From: Firmicutes bacterium UBA5301
Lineage (GTDB): Bacteria > Bacillota > UBA5301
Reading direction: 5' to 3'
DNA length: 14,598 nt
Assembly: GCA_002408345.1 (NCBI GenBank)
Contig: DHRX01000066.1
Span: 336-14,933, forward strand
The notes under the pieces were generated by a model that saw nothing but the letters and a program-made list of their open reading frames with translations, searched no databases and was not told the DNA's origin. Position 1 is the stretch's first letter, and each line of letters opens with the position of its first letter. The position numbers and the translations under genes were made by a program. This document shows positions 7,794 to 14,598 of the stretch, one piece after another.

Positions 7794-9209
7794 CTAGACC
7801 GCAACCTCCTTGCTTTTCTTCAACAGACCGACAATAATAGGCAACTCTGCGTCAGTCAGGGTTCGAGTATTAAACAAGATTCGCTCCTGGTTGACTCGGA
7901 CAATTACCGCCGGTTTTTGGTGGCGCAACCATCTCTCTAAATCAACAGCCCTTGACCAGCTAGGTTTAACGGCCACTGCGCTACTGGGGATAGCGGTACC
8001 TGGTAAAGATCCACCGCCAGCTTCAGCGCTATCTGCAACTACTGTAACTTCTACTTCCTCTCCACACGCTTCAGTAATAGCTGCCGCTAATCGTTGCGCT
8101 CTTTTTCCCACATTTTGCTCCGGTTCGGTCAGCATCCGCAACGTCGGGATCTCTCTAAGAGCTAGTTCTGGTAAGAGGTAAAGCTTTAAAGTTGACTCTA
8201 AAGCGGCTAAGGTCATCTTATCGATTCTGAGAGCTCGGGTTAGCTGATTGGCTTTAATTTGTTTGATCAAATCCTTACGCCCGACAATGATACCTGCCTG
8301 GGGCCCGCCAAGAAGCTTATCACCACTGAAAGTAACTACATCTACCCCAGCATTGATACTCTCTTGCACTGTCGGTTCTTTTGGTAAGCCATACTGGGAC
8401 AGATCTATTAGCACGCCACTACCCAAATCTTCAATAATTAACTTGCCGTGTTCATGGGCTAGGTTAGCTAAATCCGGAAGAGGGACGTTCTCGGTAAAAC
8501 CAAGGATCCGAAAATTACTAGTATGCACCCGTAAAAGTACTTTGGTCTCTGGTGTTATCGCTTCTCTATAATCACGGAGATGGGTCTTATTAGTGGTACC
8601 AACTTCACGCAAAATAGCTCCACTTCTGGCCATAACTTCTGGTACTCGAAAAGCGCCACCAATCTCAACTAGTTCACCCCGGGAAACGATGGCTTCCCCA
8701 CCTTTGGCTAGGGTATCTAGGACTAACATGATCGCTGCTGCGTTGTTATTAACCACCAGTCCGGCTTCAGCACCAGTCACCTGAACTAGCAGTTCTTCCA
8801 CGTGGGAATACCTTGACCCCCGTTCTCCCTGATTTAAATCATACTCCAAGTTTGAGTAGGTACCAGCAATACTGGTCACTGCTGCTTCCGCCATCTTAGC
8901 TAACGGTGAACGACCTAAGTTGGTGTGAATAATTACCCCGGTAGCATTAATTACCGCTTGTAAATGCAAATCCCGTTCCCATTGGGAAAAGTAGTCATCT
9001 AAAACTATAGTCCATTCTGCCAAATTTTCTGGAACCGTGGCTACCTCTGAAATAACTTGGCGGCGTAATTTTTCAATATAGAGGCGAACAGCATCCACAA
9101 CAGCTTCTCTGGGCCATATTTGACATTGGGCCTCGATCAACTCTAACTCTAGCAATTGGTTGATCGGCGGAATATTACGTAGACTTGCTGCTTTTTTATC
9201 TAAACTCAT
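7794..9209 (-). CDS. selA: L-seryl-tRNA(Sec) selenium transferase SelA
   Basis: A 471-residue SelA, the PLP enzyme that converts Ser-tRNA(Sec) to Sec-tRNA(Sec) using selenophosphate. The N-terminal tRNA-binding part opens with LRNIPPINQLLE. The core carries NATGVIIHTNLGRSPL (88-103), SNLEYDLNQGERGSR (119-133), a VVNNNAAA cofactor loop (152-159), and the catalytic lysine in SGDKLLGGPQAG (Lys298). Length is close to the E. coli enzyme, and all expected blocks are intact. The start ATG (9207-9209) overlaps the selD TGA as ATGA, and the TAG stop touches the selB ATG, so selD, selA and selB are probably translated as a coupled unit. Confidence 0.97.
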   Translation of the reverse strand: MSLDKKAASLRNIPPINQLLELELIEAQCQIWPREAVVDAVRLYIEKLRRQVISEVATVPENLAEWTIVLDDYFSQWERDLHLQAVINATGVIIHTNLGRSPLAKMAEAAVTSIAGTYSNLEYDLNQGERGSRYSHVEELLVQVTGAEAGLVVNNNAAAIMLVLDTLAKGGEAIVSRGELVEIGGAFRVPEVMARSGAILREVGTTNKTHLRDYREAITPETKVLLRVHTSNFRILGFTENVPLPDLANLAHEHGKLIIEDLGSGVLIDLSQYGLPKEPTVQESINAGVDVVTFSGDKLLGGPQAGIIVGRKDLIKQIKANQLTRALRIDKMTLAALESTLKLYLLPELALREIPTLRMLTEPEQNVGKRAQRLAAAITEACGEEVEVTVVADSAEAGGGSLPGTAIPSSAVAVKPSWSRAVDLERWLRHQKPAVIVRVNQERILFNTRTLTDAELPIIVGLLKKSKEVAV

Positions 9210-10252
9210 GGTTCCACCACCAAATCCCGGGAGCCCCGTTCTCTAAATTTACCTATCACTGCAGCTTGAACCTCTTGCTGTCTACAGGCGGCTACCAAAT
9301 CTGGGGCCTCCTCAGCCGGAAGAGCAAAAAGTAACCCTCCAGAAGTTTGAGGATCAGCTAATAGGTGAACTAAGTCTGGATCTACCCCGGTAATTACTTC
9401 TAATTTAGGTTCTAAGTAGGTCAAGTTAGTAAAGAGTCCTCCAGGCAACATACCTGCTTGAGCATATTCATAAGCCCCTGGTAATAAGGGAACTTGGGAA
9501 GCCTGAATGCAGGCGGTAACTTGACCACCCTCAACCATTTCAGCTAAGTGCCCTAGCAGACCAAATCCGGTAACATCGGTACAAGCATGAACCGTCAAAG
9601 AGCTAGCAGCTTCGGCAGCTACCCTATTTAAAGTAGCCATGGAACCGGTCAGCGCTGTAATTACATCGTCCCCTGGTAGCCCCTTCTTTAAAGCGGTACT
9701 GATTACGCCAGTACCAATTGGTTTAGTAAGTACTAGGGCATCCCCAGGTTGGGCTCCGACATTCGCCCATATTTTCTCGGGATGGACAATACCAGTAACC
9801 GAAAGCCCGTACTTAGGCTCATCATCCTGAACAGTATGGCCTCCTAAAAGTACAGCTCCAGACTCCGCCACCTTTTCGGCGCCGCCGCGAATAATTTCGC
9901 CGAGGATTGCCAGGTCTAAACTACAGGGAAAGCAGACGATATTCATCGCCGTTAAAGGTCTGCCACCCATGGCATAAACATCGCTTAAAGAATTAGCAGC
10001 GGCAATCTGACCGTACCAATAGGGATCGTCTACTATCGGGGTAAAGAAATCTAACGTTTGAATAAGGGCCGTGGAGGCATCTAACCTATAGACCCCAGCA
10101 TCATCTACGGTATCAAAACCGATGAGTACGTTGGCGTTAGGTGGTACTGGCGGCAAATGGGTTAATACTTGAGCCAGAGACCCTGGCCCAAACTTAGCTG
10201 CTCAGCCAGCTTTCGATGATAATGTGGTTAACCTGATCTCTTGTGCGGTCAC
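9206..10252 (-). CDS. selD: Selenide, water dikinase SelD, itself a selenoprotein (in-frame UGA at codon 17)
   Basis: SelD makes selenophosphate, the selenium donor for SelA, from selenide and ATP. A naive reading starts at TTG 10156 and loses the catalytic N-terminus. Translating upstream gives EIRLTTLSSKAG, then UGA (10202-10204), then AAKFGPGSLAQVL. This aligns with E. coli SelD IRLTQYSHGAGCGCK. From the GTG at 10250-10252 the UGA is residue 17 and Lys is residue 20, the positions of catalytic Cys17 and Lys20 in E. coli. The product is 348 residues; E. coli SelD has 347. AAAGGTGAGGGGG (10262-10274) lies nine bases before the GTG and decides the start; an ATG at 10279 lacks a good site. The C-x-C pair is replaced by U-A-A. 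The glycine-rich GFDTVDDAGVYRL loop and the remaining domain are intact. Confidence 0.95.
10171..10204 (-). promoter_or_regulatory. bSECIS element of selD (UGA plus hairpin)
   Basis: After the UGA (10202-10204) the mRNA can fold a seven-pair stem, GGGCCAG with CTGGCTC (one G·U pair), closing the five-base loop GGTCT at 10178-10182. The loop begins 19 bases after the UGA, within the range known for bacterial SECIS elements, and has the loop-leading guanines that SelB reads. The same GGTCT loop occurs in the fdhA element of this window and, from memory, in E. coli fdhF. Folding was done by eye. Confidence 0.85.
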
Positions 10253-10283
10253 TTTTTTCAGCCCCCTCACCTTTAGCATACTA

Positions 10284-10313
10284 TTTATGAAAGCTCTCTA
10301 TTATCTTAGACAA
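10284..10313 (-). promoter_or_regulatory. Weak candidate promoter for selD
   Basis: Just after the terminator that follows the tRNA, the minus strand has TTGTCT (10308-10313), an 18-base gap and CATAAA (10284-10289). Each hexamer matches four of six consensus bases. It would place a start about 25 bases before the selD GTG. The match is poor, and selDAB may instead depend on readthrough from the selC promoter or the fdh operon. Confidence 0.25.
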
Positions 10314-10349
10314 ATTAAAGGCGACCCCTGCACCTCAGCAAGGATCGCC
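10312..10349 (-). terminator. Rho-independent terminator after tRNA-Sec
   Basis: On the minus strand GGCGATCC (10342-10349) pairs with GGGTCGCC (10320-10327) in eight pairs (one G·U). The intervening bases can add a short TGC/GCA inner stem. The U-rich run TTTAATTT (10312-10319) follows at once. It begins 14 bases after the encoded CCA of the tRNA, so it fits as the selC terminator. Leakage would feed selD. Confidence 0.75.
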
Positions 10350-10363
10350 GCAAAAGTCTTCTT

Positions 10364-10460
10364 TGGCGGGAGTATGTGGGAATCGAACCCACCACGGACA
10401 GGACCGCTGCCCGTCACTGGATTTGAAGTCCAGGAGAACCACCAGGACCTATCTACTCCC
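10364..10460 (-). tRNA. selC: Selenocysteine tRNA, anticodon UCA
   Basis: A 97-base tRNA-Sec with CCA encoded (10364-10366) and discriminator G (10367). The anticodon stem CTGGA/TCCAG closes the loop CTTCAAA, giving anticodon TCA at 10424-10426. The T arm is GTGGG/CCCAC with loop TTCGATT. The class II variable arm forms eight pairs, ACGGGCAG with CTGTCCGT, around CGGTC. The acceptor arm pairs GGGAGTAG (10453-10460) with ATACTCCC (10368-10375). Seven pairs are standard and the eighth, which would complete the long Sec-type acceptor stem, is a G·A mismatch. The anticodon-arm sequence is the same as that of E. coli selC. The gene sits between the selenoenzyme operon and selDAB. Confidence 0.96.
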
Positions 10461-10476
10461 GATTACTACATCGTTT

Positions 10477-10506
10477 ATTATAGCATACCTTAGCCTTAAC
10501 GGACAA
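10477..10506 (-). promoter_or_regulatory. selC promoter with extended -10
   Basis: The minus strand reads TTGTCC (10501-10506), an 18-base spacer, and a perfect TATAAT (10477-10482) preceded by TGC, an extended -10. Expected initiation near 10470 leaves about ten bases of leader before the mature tRNA 5' end at 10460. This is the best promoter match in the window. Confidence 0.75.
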
Positions 10507-10509
10507 GCA

Positions 10510-10539
10510 GAAAGGACCCCGTATTTACGAGGCCCTTTC
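10510..10539 (-). terminator. Long perfect hairpin after the fdh operon (terminator-like, no good U tract)
   Basis: GAAAGGGCCTCG and CGGGGTCCTTTC pair over twelve positions (two G·U) around the six-base loop TAAATA, 21 bases after the membrane-subunit stop codon. What follows is TGCTTGTCCG and not a U run, so intrinsic termination may be weak. It may act as an mRNA 3'-end stabiliser or partial terminator that lets fdh transcripts reach selC and selDAB. Confidence 0.55.
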
Positions 10540-10560
10540 AAACCTGGAATTCCTAATTAT

Positions 10561-11259
10561 TTAGGCTCCTACATCTTTCTTACCAGCGGTTACCCGACGG
10601 TACCATTTGGGATAGTGCCCTTCAGCAAATTCCACCGGTACCCAGCTCTTGGTAATACCAAGTAAAGCTGTCCGCATCTTGGGGTGAACCAAGCTCAGGA
10701 ACATATGGACCAAAAGCATACAGGTCATAAACATCCAGCTTAGGTCATGGAGCGGATAAGCCACTAAGACCAACCAGGCAGGGAAGACGTTAGGGAACCA
10801 CATTATAATCCCACTAATCGTTAGGCCAAATAGGGTGAAAATGGTTAACAGAGAGTTGACCTTTTCACCGGCATTAATGAAGTCTGATTCCGGTAAGTCC
10901 CCATGCCGTCCCATAAACTCGGTAACAATATACTTGGGCATAAAGAGGATATCTTCCATCTTCCAAGTAAAGGCCACCTTCAACCAATCCTTCATCTGTC
11001 CGTCTGATTTTGCAATCATAATCAGCGGTGCCACAATGGCATAGAAGACAGCCATAACCCGGTGGATAATCCGAGCACTTTGGATACCACCAAAGAGTAC
11101 AGCAATCCAACTAGTTGCCGGAACGTAAATGGCCAAGCCGGTTAAGAGAAGGGTCAAAAAGCTTATAGTATGCACAGCGTGAGCCACTACGAAACCCTTC
11201 GTAAACCGGTAAACCATACCGTTTTTCAGATCACCAATTTGAGGCTTGTTTTTTGCCAT
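10561..11259 (-). CDS. fdhC: Formate dehydrogenase gamma subunit, cytochrome b556 (FdnI/FdoI-like)
   Basis: A 232-residue integral membrane di-heme cytochrome b that takes electrons from the iron-sulfur subunit and passes them to the quinone pool. There are four hydrophobic stretches, at roughly residues 25-45, 62-82, 137-158 and 163-192. Histidines suited to heme ligation lie at 27, 30, 66, 171 and 185 (HAVH, RIIHR, PLHDLSW, LLVHMF). The tail HYPKWYRRV matches the E. coli FdnI ending HHPRWYRE, and GEKVNSLLTIF matches its third-helix entry. The start ATG (11257-11259) shares one base with the iron-sulfur gene's TAA, and AAGGAGG stands nine bases upstream. The symbol is by role; fdnI would serve equally. 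Confidence 0.93.
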   Translation of the reverse strand: MAKNKPQIGDLKNGMVYRFTKGFVVAHAVHTISFLTLLLTGLAIYVPATSWIAVLFGGIQSARIIHRVMAVFYAIVAPLIMIAKSDGQMKDWLKVAFTWKMEDILFMPKYIVTEFMGRHGDLPESDFINAGEKVNSLLTIFTLFGLTISGIIMWFPNVFPAWLVLVAYPLHDLSWMFMTCMLLVHMFLSLVHPKMRTALLGITKSWVPVEFAEGHYPKWYRRVTAGKKDVGA

Positions 11260-12060
11260 TATTTTACGCCTCCTTCCACCTTAACCCCGGTGTCAGTCTC
11301 TTTAGGCTTCTGGACAAAGTTAAACCAGGTAGCCACTAACAGTAAGAGAGCTGTACCGCCTAAGGCAATATTACCTAGAGGTCGAGCAAAGTTCTGCCAG
11401 AACTTGACCTGCCACGGAACCTGAACGCCATGGGGCGGTAGGCCGTAAACAGCAGGGTCATCAAGTAAGATATACAGAACCGTTCCGCCACACTCCTTAT
11501 TGCCGTAAAGGTTGGCATTAGGGTAGGTCCGCCGCACTTGGGCTAGACGAATCTGGGCGGCTCGTAGTAAATCCTCACGTTCGCCAAATTGAATAGCTCC
11601 TGGCGGACAAGTTTTTGAGCAAGCCGTAGTCAGGCCATTTTCAATCCGACTGACACAGAGGCTACACTTACTGGATTTATGCGTAGCTGTATCCAGTTTT
11701 AGCTACCCCAAAGGGGCAATTTTGGACACAGTAGCCGCAGCCAATACAGAGATCCTGTTCGATATAGACCGCACCCTGAGGGCTACGTTGAATTGCGTTT
11801 TTGGGACAGACCATCATACAAGCCGCTTCGGTACAGTGCATGCACTGGCGCTTACCAAAAAGCCAGTCTACTCCGCTCCCCTTCTCCACCTCAGTCATAT
11901 TGACAAAAGTATAAGTCTGGGTAGCAAAGTCTTCTTTGGTTTGGTAGGAACCGTTAAACGGTCTAATGTCAGCACTTAAATCGTTCCAGTTTTTACAGGC
12001 CACCTCGCAGCCACGGCAGGCCGTACATTTCGAGGTGTCAATAAACATGGTTTTAGCCAT
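11259..12060 (-). CDS. fdhB: Formate dehydrogenase beta subunit, four [4Fe-4S] clusters; apparent +1 frameshift at 11697-11700
   Basis: The electron-transfer subunit (FdnH-like) between the catalytic site and the cytochrome. The ATG at 12058-12060 directly follows the catalytic gene's TAA, with AGGAGGG upstream. Cysteine motifs in order: CTACRGCEVACKNW (12-25), CMHCTEAACMMVCP (73-86) and CIGCGYCVQNCPFG (105-118). After GVAK (Lys121) the frame runs to TGYSYA and a stop at 11677-11679. The other frame continues without a break: LDTATHKSSKCSLC, ENGLTTACSKTCPPGAIQFG, the family region RRTYPNANLYG, and a C-terminal membrane helix (GNIALGGTALLLLVATW). Removing one A from the AAAA run at 11697-11700 joins them into 266 residues with all four clusters. 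This could be a sequencing or assembly slip, a real mutation or, less likely, recoding. As printed, the product is truncated. Confidence 0.9.
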
Positions 12061-14598
12061 TTATCCCACCCTCCTTATGTCGACGAGGAAGGCCTTGTAC
12101 TCTGGGATCATGGTGTTAGCATCCCCGATATGCGGCGTTAAGTGGTTAGCTATGGCGCCGGTTGCAATACCAGAGTACCCATAGTGCCATGGTAACCCAA
12201 CATGGTGGACCTTCTGACCATTGACATCCTGAGCTTTCATCCGCTTAGTGACTAGGGCATAACACTCAATCTCACCACGGGCAGAGGAAACTCTTACCTT
12301 ATCACCGTTCTTAATCCCTTTCTCCCGAGCTAAATCTTCGCCGATTTCCGCGTACATATAGGGCATCAGCTCAGATAACCAAGAGAGATTTCGGGTCATT
12401 GAACCGGTCTGCCAATGTTCAGAAACCCGGTAAGTAGTACCAACATAAGGGAACCTACTAACATCTCCCTTGTCATTCATTGGGGTATCCCAGATCTTCG
12501 TTACCGGGTTCAACTGGACACTAGAAAGTGGGTTCTTAGTCGGACTCTCCCACGGCTCATAGTGCTCAGGTAACGGTCCATCACCAACTGCAGAGTAGAT
12601 ACAGCCTACCCCTTCTGGCCTCATAATATAGGCATCTTGGCCATCTGGAGCGTATGGAGGCTTAGTACCACCAAAGTCAGGTACGTCATAGCCGGCCCAT
12701 TTGCCTTGCGACTCATCCCACCAGATATCAGCCTTGTCTTCTGCCCATGGTTGACCATTAGGGTCAGCAGAACAACGGTTGTAAATAATCCGGCGGTTCG
12801 CAGGCCAAGCATAAGACCATTCTAGGTAGTTGCCGACCCCACCAGGATCAGTGGTCTTCCGGCGTTTAAGCATGTTCCCTTCTTCGGTGTACTGACCGGA
12901 GTAGATCCAAACACCACAGACGGTAGTACCGTCATCCTTGAGAGCAGAGAACATTGGTAGCTGCTTACCGGTAGTCAAATCATACCCGTTGATTTCTTTC
13001 GCCACCAAATCAATGTCCGGATGATCGCCGCTACCGTAGTTCCAATCCATGTTTAGTAGCGGAACATCATTAGGTTTGGTGCTACCCTGGTATTTCTCAA
13101 CAATCTTGTTACGAAGACGATGGATAATCTCCAGATCCGACTTAGAGTCACCCTTCGGCGGAAGTGCTTCCCAACGCCACTGAGTCCATCTGCCGCTGTT
13201 AGCAACGGAACCTTCTTTTTCGTAGGAGCTACAGGCCGGTAGGAAGAAGACTTCGGTTTTAATGTCGGCAGGGTTCACACCAGGCCGCTTCCAGAAAATC
13301 GAAGATTCAGTCTCCCACAAATCCACGGCAACTAGCCAATCTAAATTCTCCATCGCCTTGGCTTCTTTCAAAGAAGCCGGGCCACCGACAACTGGGTTCT
13401 GACCCCACAAGAAGAGCCCTTTAATAACATTTTCATACATTGCTTCAAAGAGAGCAATGTGTTCATACTTGCGGTTAGGATCACGTTTCGGTAACCAATC
13501 ATAACCAAAGTCATTCTCTTTAGTAGCGTTAGGGCCGTAGAAAGCCTTTAACATGCTAACCATCCACTTTGGTTTATTAGCCTGAAAACTAGTAGCCGGA
13601 GTTTCTGTCCGCAGGTAATCGGCTAATGTTGCATACTTAGCATTAGCAACCGGGCTGTTTAAATAACCGGGCAACAAATGCTGTAAGAGGCCCATATCTG
13701 TGGAGCCCTGTACGTTAGCCTCACCACGTAAAGCGTTGACACCGCCACCAGGCCGTCCGGTATTACCCAGAAGCAACTGAATCATAGCGTAGATCCGAAC
13801 GTTCTGCGAACCGACAGTATGCTGAGTAGTACCCATAGCGTACAGAATCGTACCGGTCTTCTCCGGTGCACCAGTAGCACAATAGGCTTCAGCAACCTGC
13901 AGGTAAACATCTTTCGGGGTACCGGTAATACGGCAAACGGTATCCACATCATAACGGCTATAATGTTTCTTCAGGATTTGGAAAACACAATTGGGATCCT
14001 GTAAAGACATATCCCGCTTAAATTTACCGTTCTCATCTTTCTGATAAGCCCAAGAACTCTGGTCATACTTTCTGTTTTTCGGATCATATCCGGTAAACAG
14101 ACCATCACTAAACCCATACTTGGGGTTGACCAGAAAACTAGCGTTGGTGTAGTTAACCACATAATCGTGGTGATAGCGGTTGTTCTGAATGGCATAGTTG
14201 ATTAACCCACCGATAAAAGCAATATCCGTACCGCTACGCAGAGGTGCATAGATATCAGAACGAGCTGAAGTACGGGTATAACGTGGGTCAACGTGGATAA
14301 TCTTAGCCCCTCTCTTTTCCCGGGCTTCGGTTAACCACTTAAAGGACATTGGGTGGTTTTCTGCTGCGTTACTACCGATAATTAACGCGCAGTCGGTATT
14401 CTTAAAGTCAATAAAGTGATTGGTCATTGCTCCCCTACCATATGTTGGCGCCAGACCGGCGACCGTAGAGGAGTGTCATATCCGGGCTTGGTGCTCTAAA
14501 TAAAGGACACCAAGCATACGAGCAAATTTGTGCAGAATATAACCTTCTTCATTATCTAGCGCTGCACCGCCCATGTTAGCAATGGCATGGGTCCGGTT
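12061..14598 (-). CDS. fdhA: Formate dehydrogenase catalytic (alpha) subunit, selenocysteine at UGA 14476-14478 (5' end outside window)
   Basis: The molybdenum or tungsten bis-MGD subunit that oxidises formate to CO2. It is FdnG-like; about 846 residues are visible and roughly the first 170, including any Tat signal and the N-terminal [4Fe-4S] site, are missing. A naive start would be ATG 14427. Upstream the frame continues: NMGGAALDNEEGY, RMLGVLYLEHQARI, UGA, then HSSTVAGLAPTYGRGAMTNH. This is the FDH-N selenocysteine signature (E. coli FdnG ARVUHGPTVASLAPTFGRGAMTNH). The conserved His follows Sec. Later FDH blocks are also present: GNTGRPGGGVNALRGEANVQG, LFLWGQNPVVGG and the C-terminal cofactor-binding domain (LPWHYGYSG). 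An SECIS hairpin follows the UGA. The TAA abuts the fdhB ATG. Confidence 0.96.
14430..14478 (-). promoter_or_regulatory. bSECIS element of the formate dehydrogenase gene (UGA plus hairpin)
   Basis: After the UGA (14476-14478) a nine-pair lower stem, CTCCTCTAC (14465-14473) with GTAGGGGAG (14430-14438), encloses an apical hairpin. That hairpin is GG, bulged T at 14462, CGCC, loop GGTCT (14453-14457), GGCG, CC. The loop begins 18 bases after the UGA, as I recall for E. coli fdhF, which also has a bulged U and a GGUCU loop. The 3' side carries an eight-base unpaired stretch between the two stems. Pairing was done by eye. Confidence 0.9.

Noticed and set aside
7306..8784. Plus-strand open frames opposite selB and selA (up to 149 residues)
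   Set aside because: They are antisense to well-conserved genes and have low-complexity Ser/Thr-rich translations, so they are shadows of the opposite strand.
9206..10156. SelD starting at the TTG at 10156 (316 residues)
   Set aside because: This drops the conserved N-terminal IRLT...G-U-x-x-K active site. The frame continues upstream through UGA with clear homology and a strong ribosome binding site at a GTG.
10224..10665. Plus-strand open frames across the tRNA region
   Set aside because: They run antisense through the tRNA, its promoter and the fdh 3' end, and resemble no protein I know. They exist only because that short region lacks stops.
11697..11700. Programmed ribosomal frameshifting as the main explanation for the fdhB break
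   Set aside because: The A4 run is short, and I see neither a convincing stimulatory pseudoknot nor an upstream Shine-Dalgarno element. It is kept only as a remote option.
11677..12060. A stand-alone 127-residue ferredoxin-like protein as the intended product
   Set aside because: The fourth cluster motif, the family C-terminal region and the membrane helix follow directly in the next frame. A single-base frameshift explains it better than two genes.
12061..14427. Formate dehydrogenase starting at ATG 14427
   Set aside because: The ATG is inside the conserved GRGAMTNH motif just after the Sec UGA. Homology extends without a break to the window edge.
1..14598. CRISPR arrays, insertion sequences, prophage or direct repeats
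   Set aside because: I saw no repeated spacer pattern, transposase or phage-like protein. Nearly the whole window is accounted for by recognisable genes.

Overview
The window reads as chromosome of an anaerobic, selenium-using member of the Bacillota, probably of the Clostridia/Peptococcaceae grade. The grounds are the Bacillota-type set tmk–darA(yaaQ)–yaaR–holB–ricT(yaaT), a Bacillus YaaO-like decarboxylase beside it, a membrane-anchored selenocysteine formate dehydrogenase, and AAGGAGG-type ribosome binding sites. The genus is an inference and is not proven here. Every gene lies on the minus strand, so transcription runs from high to low coordinates.

Region 1 (14598 down to 10561) is a three-gene formate dehydrogenase operon of the FdnGHI/FDH-N type. 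It has a catalytic selenocysteine subunit (5' end outside the window), a four-cluster iron-sulfur subunit, and a cytochrome b membrane subunit. The catalytic gene reads through an in-frame UGA at 14476-14478, followed by a textbook bacterial SECIS hairpin. The iron-sulfur gene carries an apparent one-base frameshift at an A4 run (11697-11700).

Region 2 (10560 to 10253) is a compact RNA block: a hairpin after the fdh operon, a strong extended -10 promoter, the selenocysteine tRNA (anticodon UCA), and a rho-independent terminator.

Region 3 (10252 to 5871) is selD-selA-selB, tightly overlapped. SelD is itself a selenoprotein: its true start is a GTG at 10252, and codon 17 is a UGA (10202-10204) with its own SECIS hairpin carrying the same GGUCU loop as the fdh one. 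With selC, this makes a complete selenocysteine synthesis and decoding set directly downstream of the enzyme that uses it.

Region 4 (5874 to 1) is a housekeeping chain. An Orn/Lys/Arg decarboxylase-family gene overlaps selB. After an extended -10 promoter come an AAA/R3H-domain ATPase gene, thymidylate kinase, the c-di-AMP receptor DarA, YaaR, the DNA polymerase III delta' subunit, and RicT (cut by the window edge). I saw no mobile elements, CRISPR arrays or prophage genes, and no plus-strand gene that I believe.
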